DNA of 64,000 nucleotides, taken from contig JAJFUF010000040.1 in assembly GCA_021372495.1 (NCBI GenBank), positions 62,001 through 126,000 on the forward strand, read 5' to 3'. Positions 1 to 7,244 of the stretch are shown one piece after another. The stretch's first letter is position 1. Each line of letters begins with the position of its first letter. The notes under the pieces are model-generated. The model was not told the DNA's origin. It saw only the letters and a program-made list of their open reading frames with translations, and ran no database searches. Origin of the DNA: Lysobacteraceae bacterium (lineage in GTDB: Bacteria > Pseudomonadota > Gammaproteobacteria > Xanthomonadales > Rhodanobacteraceae). The translations under genes were made by a program, and so were the position numbers.

Positions 1-29
1 GTGCTTTTTTGCCGGACGGCGGCGTTCAT
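1..29 (-). CDS. start of an unknown gene, cut by the left window edge
   Basis: An ATG at 29-27 on the minus strand opens a reading frame beginning MNAAVRQKS that runs out of the window. A GAGG ribosome binding site lies about eight bases upstream, and the start is 23 bp after the stop of the TetR gene, so the two are probably co-transcribed. A TetR regulator is often followed by the gene it controls, but nothing here shows what this protein is. It could also be a chance start. Confidence 0.4.
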
Positions 30-52
30 GGCGGATACCTCGTGCAGGGGGA

Positions 53-655
53 TTACGCGCGGTAGCTGTCGAGCAGACGGTGCATGGCGCGCTCGGCGCG
101 CGCCATCGCATCGTCCAGCCCGAACAGGCGGGCGTCGTGGTGCAGGGCCAGCTCGACGCCGTGGATCTCGAAGGCGAGCTGGCCGGGATCGCAGTCGGCG
201 CGCAGTTCGCCGCTATCGATGGCCATGCGGATCGCGCGCGCCAACTCGGTGCGCAGTTGCGACTGGTAGCGCACGACGCGGTCGCGGATCGGGCCGGGGC
301 GGTCGTCGTATTCGATCGCGGCGCTGACCATCGGGCAGCCGCCGCGCTCGCTGCGCAGCCACTCGATCCAGCGCCGCACGATGGCGCGCAGGCGCGGCAG
401 GCCGCGGCGCTCGCGCAGCGCCGGCGCGAACACCTGCTCGGCGAAGCGCTGCGCGGCGGCGTCCAGCACCGCGAGCTGCAGGTCCTCGCGCGAGCCGAAG
501 TGCGCGAACACGCCGCTCTTCGACATGCCCACGGCCTGCGCGACGCCGCCGATCGACAGCCCCTCGAAGCCGTCGGTGCGCGCGATGCGCAGCGCGCGCT
601 CGACGATCGACTCGCGGGTGGCGGCGCCCTTGCTGGTGGCGGTGGCAGGATTCAC
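53..655 (-). CDS. TetR/AcrR family transcriptional regulator
   Basis: A 200-residue one-component repressor. The N-terminal TetR helix-turn-helix is clear at about residues 15-60 (GFEGLSIGGVAQAVGMSK followed by GVFAHFG), with a helical ligand-binding domain behind it. I chose the GTG at 655 (MNPATATSKG) because the frame upstream of it reads through promoter-like DNA and the family usually has only a short tail before the HTH. A palindrome just upstream (ACGATCGT at 670-677 with an adjoining CGAACG half-site) may be its operator. It is divergent from the M48 lipoprotein gene and seems to precede another minus-strand gene at the window edge. The ligand is unknown. Confidence 0.85.
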   Translation of the reverse strand: MNPATATSKGAATRESIVERALRIARTDGFEGLSIGGVAQAVGMSKSGVFAHFGSREDLQLAVLDAAAQRFAEQVFAPALRERRGLPRLRAIVRRWIEWLRSERGGCPMVSAAIEYDDRPGPIRDRVVRYQSQLRTELARAIRMAIDSGELRADCDPGQLAFEIHGVELALHHDARLFGLDDAMARAERAMHRLLDSYRA

Positions 656-667
656 GCGCCATAAATA

Positions 668-686
668 GCACGATCGTTCGTTCTTG
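668..686. promoter_or_regulatory. possible TetR operator
   Basis: The palindrome ACGATCGT (670-677) with an overlapping CGTTCGTTC stretch lies 13-30 bp upstream of the TetR start. TetR repressors commonly bind such short CG-rich palindromes between themselves and the divergent gene. No footprint is implied. Confidence 0.35.
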
Positions 687-719
687 TCCAGCGAGCGCGC
701 AAGCCTGCGCCAGGTCAGG

Positions 720-747
720 TTGCGCGCCACCCGCGCCGGCCTATGCT
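720..747 (+). promoter_or_regulatory. sigma70-like promoter of the M48 protease gene
   Basis: TTGCGC at 720-725 and TATGCT at 742-747 are separated by 16 bp, and the ATG follows 30 bp later. The -35 matches four of six consensus bases. Confidence 0.45.
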
Positions 748-777
748 GGCGGCACGCCGTCCAAGGGAGGATTCGTC

Positions 778-1578
778 ATGAAGCGCACATGGATACTCGC
801 CGGCCTCGCCTCGGCGCTGCTCGGCGCCTGCGCCACCAGTCCGACCGGGCGCAGCCAGTTGATGCTGGTCTCGGACGCGCAGATGAACCAGATGGGCCTG
901 GCCGCGTTCAACCAGCTCAGGCAGCAGGGCAAGTTCGCCGACGAACCGCGCGAGCGCGCCTACGCGACCTGCGTGGCCGATGCGCTGATTCGCGTGCTGC
1001 CGGCGCCGTACAGCCGGCAAACCTGGGACGTGCAGATCGTCAAGGACGGCAGCGCCAACGCGTTCGCCCTGCCGGGCGGACGCATCGGCGTCAACGAAGG
1101 CATGTTCAAGGTGGCCACCGACCAGGATCAGCTCGCCGCAGTGCTCGGCCACGAGCTGTCGCACGTGGTGGCGCGGCATTCGGCCGAACGCTTCTCCGAC
1201 CAGATGGCCGCGCAGGCCGGCATCGCCGCGCTGACCGTCTACGGCGCCACCCGCGGCAACGACGCCGGCCGCACCATGGCGCTGCTCGGCGTCGGCGCCG
1301 AGGTCGGCCTGCTGCTGCCGTGGTCGCGCGCGCAGGAAAGCGAAGCCGACGTGCTCGGCCAGCGCTACATGGCCGCCGCCGGCTTCGACCCGCGCCAGGC
1401 GGTCACGCTGTGGCAGAACATGCAGAAGAGCGCCGGCAGCGGCGGCGTGCCGGCGTTCCTCTCCACGCATCCGGCGCCGGGCAACCGCATCAAGACGCTG
1501 TCCGAGCAGGCGCCGAAGCTGATGCCGGTGTTCGAGCAGGCGCGCGCCGCCGGCAACGCGCCGCACTGTTCGCTGTAG
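778..1578 (+). CDS. M48 family metalloprotease, lipoprotein
   Basis: A 266-residue zinc protease anchored in the envelope. Residues 1-18 are a lipoprotein signal with lipobox LLGAC (Cys18), so the mature protein should be attached to the inner leaflet of the outer membrane. The catalytic helix HELSH is at 125-129, with the third zinc ligand in ESEAD (187-191). The length and missing membrane segments match the LoiP/YggG type of envelope quality-control protease rather than HtpX. AAGGGAGG precedes the ATG at good spacing. It is monocistronic, since the repeat-filled gap 1579-2038 follows. The substrate is not known. Confidence 0.9.
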   Translation: MKRTWILAGLASALLGACATSPTGRSQLMLVSDAQMNQMGLAAFNQLRQQGKFADEPRERAYATCVADALIRVLPAPYSRQTWDVQIVKDGSANAFALPGGRIGVNEGMFKVATDQDQLAAVLGHELSHVVARHSAERFSDQMAAQAGIAALTVYGATRGNDAGRTMALLGVGAEVGLLLPWSRAQESEADVLGQRYMAAAGFDPRQAVTLWQNMQKSAGSGGVPAFLSTHPAPGNRIKTLSEQAPKLMPVFEQARAAGNAPHCSL

Positions 1579-1605
1579 CGGCGCGCCGCGAAGCGGCGAT
1601 TGTTG

Positions 1606-1633
1606 CTTCCTCTCCCCCATGGGGGAGAGGAAG
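1606..1633. repeat. perfect 28-bp palindrome
   Basis: CTTCCTCTCCCCC is followed by AT and then its exact reverse complement. It is related in sequence to the CTCTCCCC arms of the larger element 100 bp downstream. It lies 27 bp after the M48 stop and would form a strong hairpin in that transcript, but no T-run follows, so it is not a typical intrinsic terminator. Confidence 0.8.
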
Positions 1634-1731
1634 AGACTTTCCACGTACCGCCCATCCTCGCCGCAGATCCCCGCGGCTTGCACCCAACCGATGACGGTCC
1701 GCACGCATTCGCCTCGCGAGCCGTCTTGTCT

Positions 1732-1865
1732 CCCTCTCCCCAGCGGGGAGAGAGTCGGGGGTGAGGGGGTGCCGTCCGCAGGACGGCCGCTTTCGCTTCT
1801 GCAATAGCGACGGGCGCGCTCCGCGCGTCCCCCTCACCCTGCCCTCTCCCCGCGGCGAGAGGGGA
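1732..1865. repeat. dispersed composite palindromic element, copy A
   Basis: Outer arms (GGGGAGAGAGTCGGGGGTGA and the approximately complementary CCCTCACCCTGCCCTCTCCC) flank an inner hairpin CCGTCC/GGACGG. A second copy lies at 29573-29703. The two share an identical 31-bp block (1761-1791 and 29603-29633) and a second identical 20-bp block (1822-1841 and 29659-29678), while the linker between them differs. It codes for nothing and looks like a REP/MITE-type non-autonomous element of this order. Confidence 0.8.
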
Positions 1866-2038
1866 AGAGTTTCACCACGCGCTGCAGCGACTCGTCCGCT
1901 TACCGTTCTGAGTACCTCGGAAATGCGTCCGCGTTGACCGCGCGCTGAATGCCGCGCCGCGCACCGTCAACAGCATCGGCGCCGGCACGTTTTCCAGGGT
2001 GCACGCCGCAGAGCCGCGGCGACACTTCGGGAGCCGCC

Positions 2039-2359
2039 ATGTCGATCCGTCATCTCGTCTTCGCTTCGTTCCTCGGCCTCGCTGCGCTCGGCGCGGCGCA
2101 CGCGCCCGGCGCCGCCGCGCGCACCTACGTCGACGTCCGCATCAACGTCGCGCCGCCGCCGCCGCGCGTCGAGCGCGTGATCGTGCGCCCAGGCTATGTC
2201 TGGGTGCCGGGATACTGGCGCTGGGACGACCATGTGCGCCGCCACGTCCGGGTGGACGGCTACTACGTGCACGCGCGCCCGGGCTATCGCTACGTGCCGG
2301 CGCGCTGGGTGCACGAGGGCCCGGCGTGGCGCTTCCACGCCGGTTACTGGGTGCATTGA
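2039..2359 (+). CDS. small exported YXWGXW-repeat protein
   Basis: A 106-residue protein with an N-terminal signal peptide (to about residue 29, ending AAA-R) followed by proline-rich sequence and Tyr/Trp/His-rich repeats (VWVPGYWRW and then Y-V-P-A-R-W and F-H-A-G-Y-W). This is the pattern of the Pfam YXWGXW family of small periplasmic or surface proteins with no assigned function. The ATG at 2039 is preceded by GGGAG at 2029-2033. A longer frame from 1949 has no signal peptide at its start and was not used. Confidence 0.8.
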   Translation: MSIRHLVFASFLGLAALGAAHAPGAAARTYVDVRINVAPPPPRVERVIVRPGYVWVPGYWRWDDHVRRHVRVDGYYVHARPGYRYVPARWVHEGPAWRFHAGYWVH

Positions 2360-2416
2360 ACGTCGCGAGACTTCCGCTTGCGCCGCCCCGGCGCGCGCCG
2401 GCCGGGACCTTGCGAA

Positions 2417-2446
2417 CTGTCGCTCGATCCCCCGAGGGGCTAGAAT
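2417..2446 (+). promoter_or_regulatory. candidate promoter upstream of leucine dehydrogenase
   Basis: TAGAAT at 2441-2446 is a near-consensus -10, with a weak -35 (CTGTCG at 2417-2422) 18 bp upstream. It would start a transcript near 2453, about 140 bp before the leucine dehydrogenase ATG and immediately before the hairpin at 2462-2487. Confidence 0.4.
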
Positions 2447-2461
2447 GCGCGCCGCACGAGG

Positions 2462-2487
2462 TAGCCCCGGATCGACCGGGGCTTTTC
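2462..2487 (+). terminator. intrinsic terminator or leader attenuator hairpin
   Basis: AGCCCCGG, loop ATCGA, CCGGGGCT, then TTTTCCTTTCC. It may end transcription from the YXWGXW gene. Because the TAGAAT -10 element sits just 16 bp upstream, it could instead act as a leader hairpin for leucine dehydrogenase. Confidence 0.65.
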
Positions 2488-2593
2488 CTTTCCTTGGACA
2501 ATCAGCCATTTGTCCGCGAGAGCTCAGGTGACCTCTCGTGCACGCCTTTACGCGCGCGCCACCTGCAGCCGCCATTTCGGGAGTTCGCGTTCG

Positions 2594-3697
2594 ATGATTT
2601 TTGAAACCATCGCCACCTCGGGTCACGAGGAAGTCGTCTTCTGCCACAGCAAGGACGCCGGCCTGAAGGCCATCATCGCGATCCACAACACGGTACTCGG
2701 CCCCGCGCTGGGCGGCCTGCGCATGTGGCCGTACAAGACCGAGCAGGAGGCGCTCAACGACGTGCTGCGTCTGTCGCGCGGCATGACCTACAAGAACGCG
2801 GTGGCGGGCCTGAACCTCGGCGGCGGCAAGGCCGTGATCATCGGCGACCCGTCCAAGGACAAGTCGGAGGCGCTGTTCCGCGCGTTCGGCCGCTACGTCA
2901 ACTCGCTCAACGGCCGCTACATCACCGCCGAGGACGTCGGCATCGACGTCAACGACATGGAGTGGGTGTTCCGCGAAACCGAATTCGTCACCGGCGTGCA
3001 CCAGGTGCACGGCGGCTCCGGCGACCCCTCGCCGTTCACCGCGTTCGGCACGCTGCAGGGCCTGATGGCCTCGCTGAACCACAAGTTCGGCAACGAGGAC
3101 GTCGGCAAGTACAGCTACGCCGTGCAAGGCGTCGGCCACGTCGGCATGGAATTCGTCAAGCTGCTGCGCGAGCAGGGCGCCAAGGTGTTCGTCACCGACA
3201 TCAACAAGGACGCCGTGCAGCGCTGCGTCGACGAGCTGGGCTGCGAAGCGGTCGCGCTGGACGACATCTACGACGTCGATGCCGACGTCTACAGCCCGTG
3301 CGCGCTGGGCGGCACCGTCAACGAGAAGACCCTGCCGCGCCTGAAGATGAAGATCATCTGCGGCGCCGCCAACAACCAGCTCGCCACCGACGCGATCGGC
3401 GACGAGGTGGAGAAGCGCGGCATCCTCTACGCCCCGGACTACGCGGTGAACGCGGGCGGCGTGATGAACGTGTCGCTGGAGATCGACGGCTACAACCGCG
3501 AGCGCGCGATGCGCATGATGCGCACGATCTACTACAACCTCTCGCGCATCTTCCAGATCGCCAAGCGCGACGGCATCCCGACCTACCGCGCCGCCGACCG
3601 CATGGCGGAGGAGCGCATCAGCGCGATCGGCAAGATCAAGCTGCCGACCATGGGCAACCACGGCCCGCGCTTCCTCGGCCGCATGCGCGGGCAGTAA
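2594..3697 (+). CDS. ldh: leucine/branched-chain amino acid dehydrogenase
   Basis: A 367-residue Glu/Leu/Phe/Val dehydrogenase that oxidatively deaminates leucine (and probably valine and isoleucine) to the 2-oxo acid with NAD+. The catalytic lysine is in GLNLGGGKAVI (Lys79, matching Lys80 of the Bacillus enzyme). The substrate-binding GPALGGLRMW lies before it, and the NAD fold begins at GVGHVG (179-184). Length agrees with leucine dehydrogenases. ATG 2594 is preceded by GGGAG at 2579-2583; the frame open to 2510 lacks family similarity upstream. It stands next to isovaleryl-CoA dehydrogenase, which acts two steps later in leucine breakdown, and has its own strong terminator. Confidence 0.93.
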   Translation: MIFETIATSGHEEVVFCHSKDAGLKAIIAIHNTVLGPALGGLRMWPYKTEQEALNDVLRLSRGMTYKNAVAGLNLGGGKAVIIGDPSKDKSEALFRAFGRYVNSLNGRYITAEDVGIDVNDMEWVFRETEFVTGVHQVHGGSGDPSPFTAFGTLQGLMASLNHKFGNEDVGKYSYAVQGVGHVGMEFVKLLREQGAKVFVTDINKDAVQRCVDELGCEAVALDDIYDVDADVYSPCALGGTVNEKTLPRLKMKIICGAANNQLATDAIGDEVEKRGILYAPDYAVNAGGVMNVSLEIDGYNRERAMRMMRTIYYNLSRIFQIAKRDGIPTYRAADRMAEERISAIGKIKLPTMGNHGPRFLGRMRGQ

Positions 3698-3720
3698 GTC
3701 ACCGCATCGATGCAGCATCG

Positions 3721-3754
3721 ACGAAACCCGGGGCCGTCCCGGGTTTCGTTTTTT
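3721..3754 (+). terminator. intrinsic terminator of ldh
   Basis: A perfect 12-bp stem (ACGAAACCCGGG with CCCGGGTTTCGT, loop GCCGT) is followed by six T residues, 24 bp after the ldh stop. Confidence 0.92.
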
Positions 3755-3885
3755 GCGCCGCCGCACGACCCGCAAACCGGTCGGCGGCGAGCGGCGCCGC
3801 GCCAGTCGCGGCATAATCCCGCTGTTGCGCGGCCGCCGCGAAGCGCTGCGACCCGCCTGCCCACTGACGACGCCCGGAACCCGAC

Positions 3886-5043
3886 ATGCGCCCGTTTCCC
3901 CTCGGAGAAGACCTCGACCTGCTGCGCGAGAGCGTGCACGCCTTCGCGGAGAAGGAGATCGCGCCGCGCGCCGACCTGATCGACCGCGAGAACGCGTTCC
4001 CGCACGACCTGTGGCGCAAGCTCGGCGCGATGGGCCTGCTCGGCGTGACCATCCCCGGCGAGTATGGCGGCTCCGAACTCGGCTACCTCGCCCACGTGGT
4101 CGCGATGGAGGAAATCTCGCGCGCCTCGGGCTCGGTCGGCCTGTCCTACGGCGCGCACTCCAACCTGTGCGTCAACAACATCTTCCACAACGGCAACGAG
4201 GCGCAGCGGCGCAAGTACATCCCCGGGCTGTGCTCCGGCGAATACGTCGGCGCGCTGGCGATGAGCGAGCCGGGCGCCGGCTCCGACGTGGTCGGCTCGA
4301 TGGCCTGTCGCGCCGAAAAGAAGGGCGACCGCTGGATCGCCCACGGCTCGAAGATGTGGATCACCAACGGCCCCGACGCCGACGTGCTGCTGGTGTACAT
4401 GCGCACCGCGCACAAGCCGGCCGGCTCGCGCTGCATGACCGCCTTCATCGTCGAAAAGGGCATGAAGGGTTTCAGCACCGCGCAGAAGCTCGACAAGCTC
4501 GGCATGCGCGGCTCCAACACCTGCGAGCTGGTGTTCGAGGAGTGCGAGATTCCCGACGAGAACCGCGTCGGCGAAGTGAACGAAGGCGTGCGCGTGCTGA
4601 TGAGCGGCCTCGACACCGAGCGCCTGGTGCTGTCCGGCGGACCGATCGGCCTGATGCAGGCCGCGCTCGACCTCGCCCTGCCCTACGTGCGCGAACGCAA
4701 GCAGTTCAACGCGCCGATCGGCACCTTCGGCATCATGCAGGCGAAGATCGCCGACATGTACACCGCGCTGCAGTCGGCGCGCGCCTATGCGTACATGGTG
4801 GCGCAGGATTTCGACCGCGGCGTGCGCTCGCGCATCGACCCGGCCTCCTGCCTGCTGCACGCATCGCAGAGCGCGGTACAGGTGACGCTGGAAGCGATCC
4901 AGTGCCTCGGCGGCAACGGCTACATCAACGAATACGCCACCGGCCGCCTGCTGCGCGACGCCAAGCTCTACGAGATCGGCGCCGGCACCAACGAAATCCG
5001 CCGCATGCTGATCGGCCGCGAGCTGTTCCACGGCAAGTCGTGA
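3886..5043 (+). CDS. liuA: isovaleryl-CoA dehydrogenase
   Basis: A 385-residue FAD acyl-CoA dehydrogenase that converts isovaleryl-CoA to 3-methylcrotonyl-CoA, the third step of leucine catabolism, passing electrons to ETF. Family motifs are [11 protein letters not shown] in the middle domain and [10 protein letters not shown] near the C-terminus. Two features single out isovaleryl-CoA dehydrogenase within the family: the YGAHSNLC stretch, and the catalytic glutamate in [13 protein letters not shown] (Glu245), which aligns with Glu254 of the human enzyme instead of the later position used by most acyl-CoA dehydrogenases. CATAAT at 3812-3817 may be its -10 box. Confidence 0.95.
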   Translation: MRPFPLGEDLDLLRESVHAFAEKEIAPRADLIDRENAFPHDLWRKLGAMGLLGVTIPGEYGGSELGYLAHVVAMEEISRASGSVGLSYGAHSNLCVNNIFHNGNEAQRRKYIPGLCSGEYVGALAMSEPGAGSDVVGSMACRAEKKGDRWIAHGSKMWITNGPDADVLLVYMRTAHKPAGSRCMTAFIVEKGMKGFSTAQKLDKLGMRGSNTCELVFEECEIPDENRVGEVNEGVRVLMSGLDTERLVLSGGPIGLMQAALDLALPYVRERKQFNAPIGTFGIMQAKIADMYTALQSARAYAYMVAQDFDRGVRSRIDPASCLLHASQSAVQVTLEAIQCLGGNGYINEYATGRLLRDAKLYEIGAGTNEIRRMLIGRELFHGKS

Positions 5044-5092
5044 GGACGGTCGGGACTCGGGACTCGGAAAGGCTGATTCCGCCGGATAGCGT

Positions 5093-5155
5093 GGGTGGGC
5101 TTCAGCCCGCCATTGGGCTTTTCGCGACACGCGATCGGTGGGCTGAAGCCCGCCC
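5093..5155. repeat. REP-like inverted repeat
   Basis: GGTGGGCTTCAGCCCGCC (5094-5111) and GGTGGGCTGAAGCCCGCC (5137-5154) are two imperfect palindromes 25 bp apart, each able to fold alone. A short direct repeat GGGACTCGGGACTCGG precedes them at about 5051-5067. Such elements are common between genes in this bacterial order. Confidence 0.75.
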
Positions 5156-5285
5156 TATGGCCCGCCCTACGCCACTCGTGGTCGCGGCGGCCGCCGCCAT
5201 TGTCTGGTGATGCGGCGCAACGCGTTGTGCATCACGTCCGTACGCTGCCGCACGCGGCAGTTTGCCGCAATGCAGCATCCCCTGC

Positions 5286-5291
5286 GATAAT
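5286..5291 (+). promoter_or_regulatory. -10 element of the thiolase gene
   Basis: GATAAT lies 50 bp before the thiolase ATG. No good -35 is visible at the usual distance, so this is a weak call. Confidence 0.35.
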
Positions 5292-5341
5292 CGCCGGCAT
5301 GTCCCGTGCGGCCGCGGCCGTGCACGCACTTCGGAGATTCC

Positions 5342-6520
5342 ATGTCTGCCATCGTCATCGTCGGCGCCAAGCGCACCGCCATCGGTTCCTTCCTCGGCCA
5401 GTTCACCGGCGTGCCCACGCCGACGCTGGGCGCCACCGCCATCCGCGCCGCGCTGGAACAGGCGCAGGTCGGGCCGGCCGACGTCTCGGAAGTGATCATG
5501 GGCTGCGTGCTGCCGGCCAATCTCGGCCAGGCGCCGGCGCGCCAGGCGGCGCTGGCGGCAGGCGTGCCGGTGTCGATCGGCGCCACCACCATCAACAAGG
5601 TTTGCGGCTCCGGCATGAAGGCGATCATGTTCGGCCACGACCTGATCAAGGCGGGCTCGGCGGCGGTGGTCGTCGCCGGCGGCATGGAGTCGATGACCAA
5701 TGCGCCGCACATGATCCCGAACTCGCGCACCGGCAACCGCTACGGCAACTTCGAAGCGGTCGACCACATGGCCTGGGACGGCCTGACCAACCCCTACGAC
5801 GGCAAGGCGATGGGCGTGTTCGGCGAGCAGTGCGCCGACAAGTACCGCTTCACGCGCGAGCAGCAGGATGCGTTCGCGACGGAATCGGTCCGGCGCGCGC
5901 GGGCGGCGCAGCAGTCGGGCGCGTTCGACGCCGAGATCGTCACGGTCAAGGTGGTGACGCGCAAGGGCGAGGTCGAGGTGAAGACCGACGAGCAGCCGGG
6001 CCGCAGCGACGTGGCCAAGATCCCGACGCTGAAGCCGGCCTTCCGCAAGGACAACGGCACCATCACCGCCGCCAGTTCCTCCAGCATCTCCGACGGCGCC
6101 GCCGCGGTGGTGCTGATGTCGGAGGACGAAGCCAAGCGCCGCGGTGCGGCGCCGTTGGCGCGCATCCTCGGCCACGCCACCCACTCGCAGGAGCCGCAGT
6201 GGTTCACCACCGCGCCGGTCGGCGCGATCGAGAAGCTGCTGAAGCAGGTCGGCTGGCAGGCTGCCGACGTGGACCTGTTCGAGATCAACGAGGCCTTCGC
6301 GGTAGTCGCGATGGCGGCCATGCACGACATCGGCATTCCGCACGAAAAGCTCAACGTCAACGGCGGCGCCTGCGCGCTCGGCCACCCGATCGGCGCCACC
6401 GGCGCGCGCCTGGTCGTCACCCTGGTGCACGCCCTCGAGGCCCGCGGTGCCCGCCGCGGCGTCGCCGCCCTGTGCATCGGCGGCGGCGAGGCGACCGCCA
6501 TTGCGGTGGAGCGGGTCTGA
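5342..6520 (+). CDS. acetyl-CoA C-acetyltransferase (thiolase)
   Basis: A 392-residue biosynthetic/degradative thiolase that condenses or splits acetoacetyl-CoA. Acyl-accepting Cys88 lies in NKVCGSGMKA, His348 in ALGHPIGATGAR, and the second cysteine Cys378 in LCIGGGEATA. The GGGEATA ending is typical of acetoacetyl-CoA thiolases. ATG 5342 follows a GGAG at 5333-5336; an in-frame ATG at 5306 has no such site. It lies after isovaleryl-CoA dehydrogenase and could handle the acetoacetate made at the end of leucine breakdown, although no acetoacetyl-CoA synthetase or transferase adjoins it. Confidence 0.93.
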   Translation: MSAIVIVGAKRTAIGSFLGQFTGVPTPTLGATAIRAALEQAQVGPADVSEVIMGCVLPANLGQAPARQAALAAGVPVSIGATTINKVCGSGMKAIMFGHDLIKAGSAAVVVAGGMESMTNAPHMIPNSRTGNRYGNFEAVDHMAWDGLTNPYDGKAMGVFGEQCADKYRFTREQQDAFATESVRRARAAQQSGAFDAEIVTVKVVTRKGEVEVKTDEQPGRSDVAKIPTLKPAFRKDNGTITAASSSSISDGAAAVVLMSEDEAKRRGAAPLARILGHATHSQEPQWFTTAPVGAIEKLLKQVGWQAADVDLFEINEAFAVVAMAAMHDIGIPHEKLNVNGGACALGHPIGATGARLVVTLVHALEARGARRGVAALCIGGGEATAIAVERV

Positions 6521-6658
6521 ACCGGCTTCAAAGCCAACGCCAGCCAAACGAAATACGGGAAAATGGCGAATTATCGGCCGCACATCTGGCGCCGGAACAA
6601 TGAACGCGCTTTAATAATGCGGCCATCCATTGGCAATCCACGGCACAAGGAGAATCCC

Positions 6659-6892
6659 ATGAAGTTGACCCGCATCGTTCTTGCTTCCGCGCTCGTTGCG
6701 CTGCTGGCCGCGTGCAGCGGCGGCAACAACGAGCAGGCCCCGGCCGAACAGGCCCCGGCTACGCAGCCGGCCGCCCCGGCCGAGCAGGCCCCGGCTCCGG
6801 CCCCGGCCGCGACCGCCGCGGCTCCGGCTCCGGCCCCGGCTTCGACCGCCGCCGCCACCCCGGCCCCGGCTTCGACCGCTGGCAGCCACTGA
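6659..6892 (+). CDS. small Ala/Pro-rich lipoprotein
   Basis: A 77-residue protein with a lipoprotein signal (MKLTRIVLASALVALLAAC, lipobox LLAAC, Cys19). The mature part is almost only Ala, Pro, Gln, Glu and Thr, with repeats of the type EQAPA and APAPAP, so it is disordered and probably extends from a membrane anchor. The underlying DNA is a run of degenerate GCCCCGGCT units. AAGGAGA (6647-6653) gives strong translation initiation. No function can be assigned. It has its own terminator. Confidence 0.82.
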   Translation: MKLTRIVLASALVALLAACSGGNNEQAPAEQAPATQPAAPAEQAPAPAPAATAAAPAPAPASTAAATPAPASTAGSH

Positions 6893-6915
6893 GCCGAACG
6901 GCACAGTACGCTGAA

Positions 6916-6946
6916 AGCCGGCCGCTCTGCGGCCGGCTTTTTTTTT
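6916..6946 (+). terminator. intrinsic terminator of the small lipoprotein gene
   Basis: A perfect 10-bp stem (AGCCGGCCGC with GCGGCCGGCT, loop TCT) is followed by nine T residues. Confidence 0.95.
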
Positions 6947-7186
6947 GGCTCTTGTCCACGACCACGAGAGCGGCTTCAGCCGCGATGCCGCAGCGACGAT
7001 GCCGGCGGAAGCCTCTCCCCCAATCATTGCGGTTCGCAACCGGAGCCGCTCCACCGCTTCGGCAAGAAACCTCTTTTGTTCGGCCTGTCGTCGGCTCCAC
7101 GGACACCGTGTCGAGCTGCGGCGGCGGAATCGCGTCAGGGGGCGGGTTCCCGCAACAGCGCGGCGTCATCGCCCGCGCCGCCCATG
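6947..7186. other. 240-bp intergenic stretch without a gene
   Basis: No frame here has coding character. The only structure is a short GAGCGGCTTCAGCCGCGATG hairpin at about 6967-6986, a motif of the REP kind. The region separates a plus-strand terminator from the minus-strand terminator of the TonB receptor. Confidence 0.5.
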
Positions 7187-7216
7187 AAAAAGCCCCGGCT
7201 CGCGCCGGGGCTTTTT
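7187..7216 (-). terminator. bidirectional intrinsic terminator after the TonB receptor
   Basis: AGCCCCGGC, loop TCGC, GCCGGGGCT, with five A residues on one side and five T residues on the other, so it works for minus-strand transcripts of the receptor and also in the plus direction. It ends 28 bp after the receptor stop. Confidence 0.9.
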
Positions 7217-7244
7217 GTCCTCTGCCTGGCAGACAACCGTCCGC

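Larger units (their letters stand above)
1579..2038. other. 460-bp intergenic region filled with palindromic repeats
   Basis: No credible reading frame is seen here. The region holds a perfect 28-bp palindrome at 1606-1633 and a composite inverted repeat at 1732-1865, described separately. The remainder (1866-2038) shows nothing beyond the GGGAG ribosome binding site for the gene starting at 2039. Confidence 0.6.

Noticed and set aside
1967..3814. Long open frames antisense to real genes (also 3583-5130, 48717-51872, 55497-58613 and many others)
   Set aside because: At this GC content, stop codons are rare in shadow frames. These frames are Arg-, His- or Ala-rich, match no family and lie opposite or across genes with intact catalytic motifs.
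6659..6892. CRISPR-like or tandem repeat array
   Set aside because: The repeats are short, degenerate and inside a reading frame with a lipoprotein signal; there are no unique spacers.
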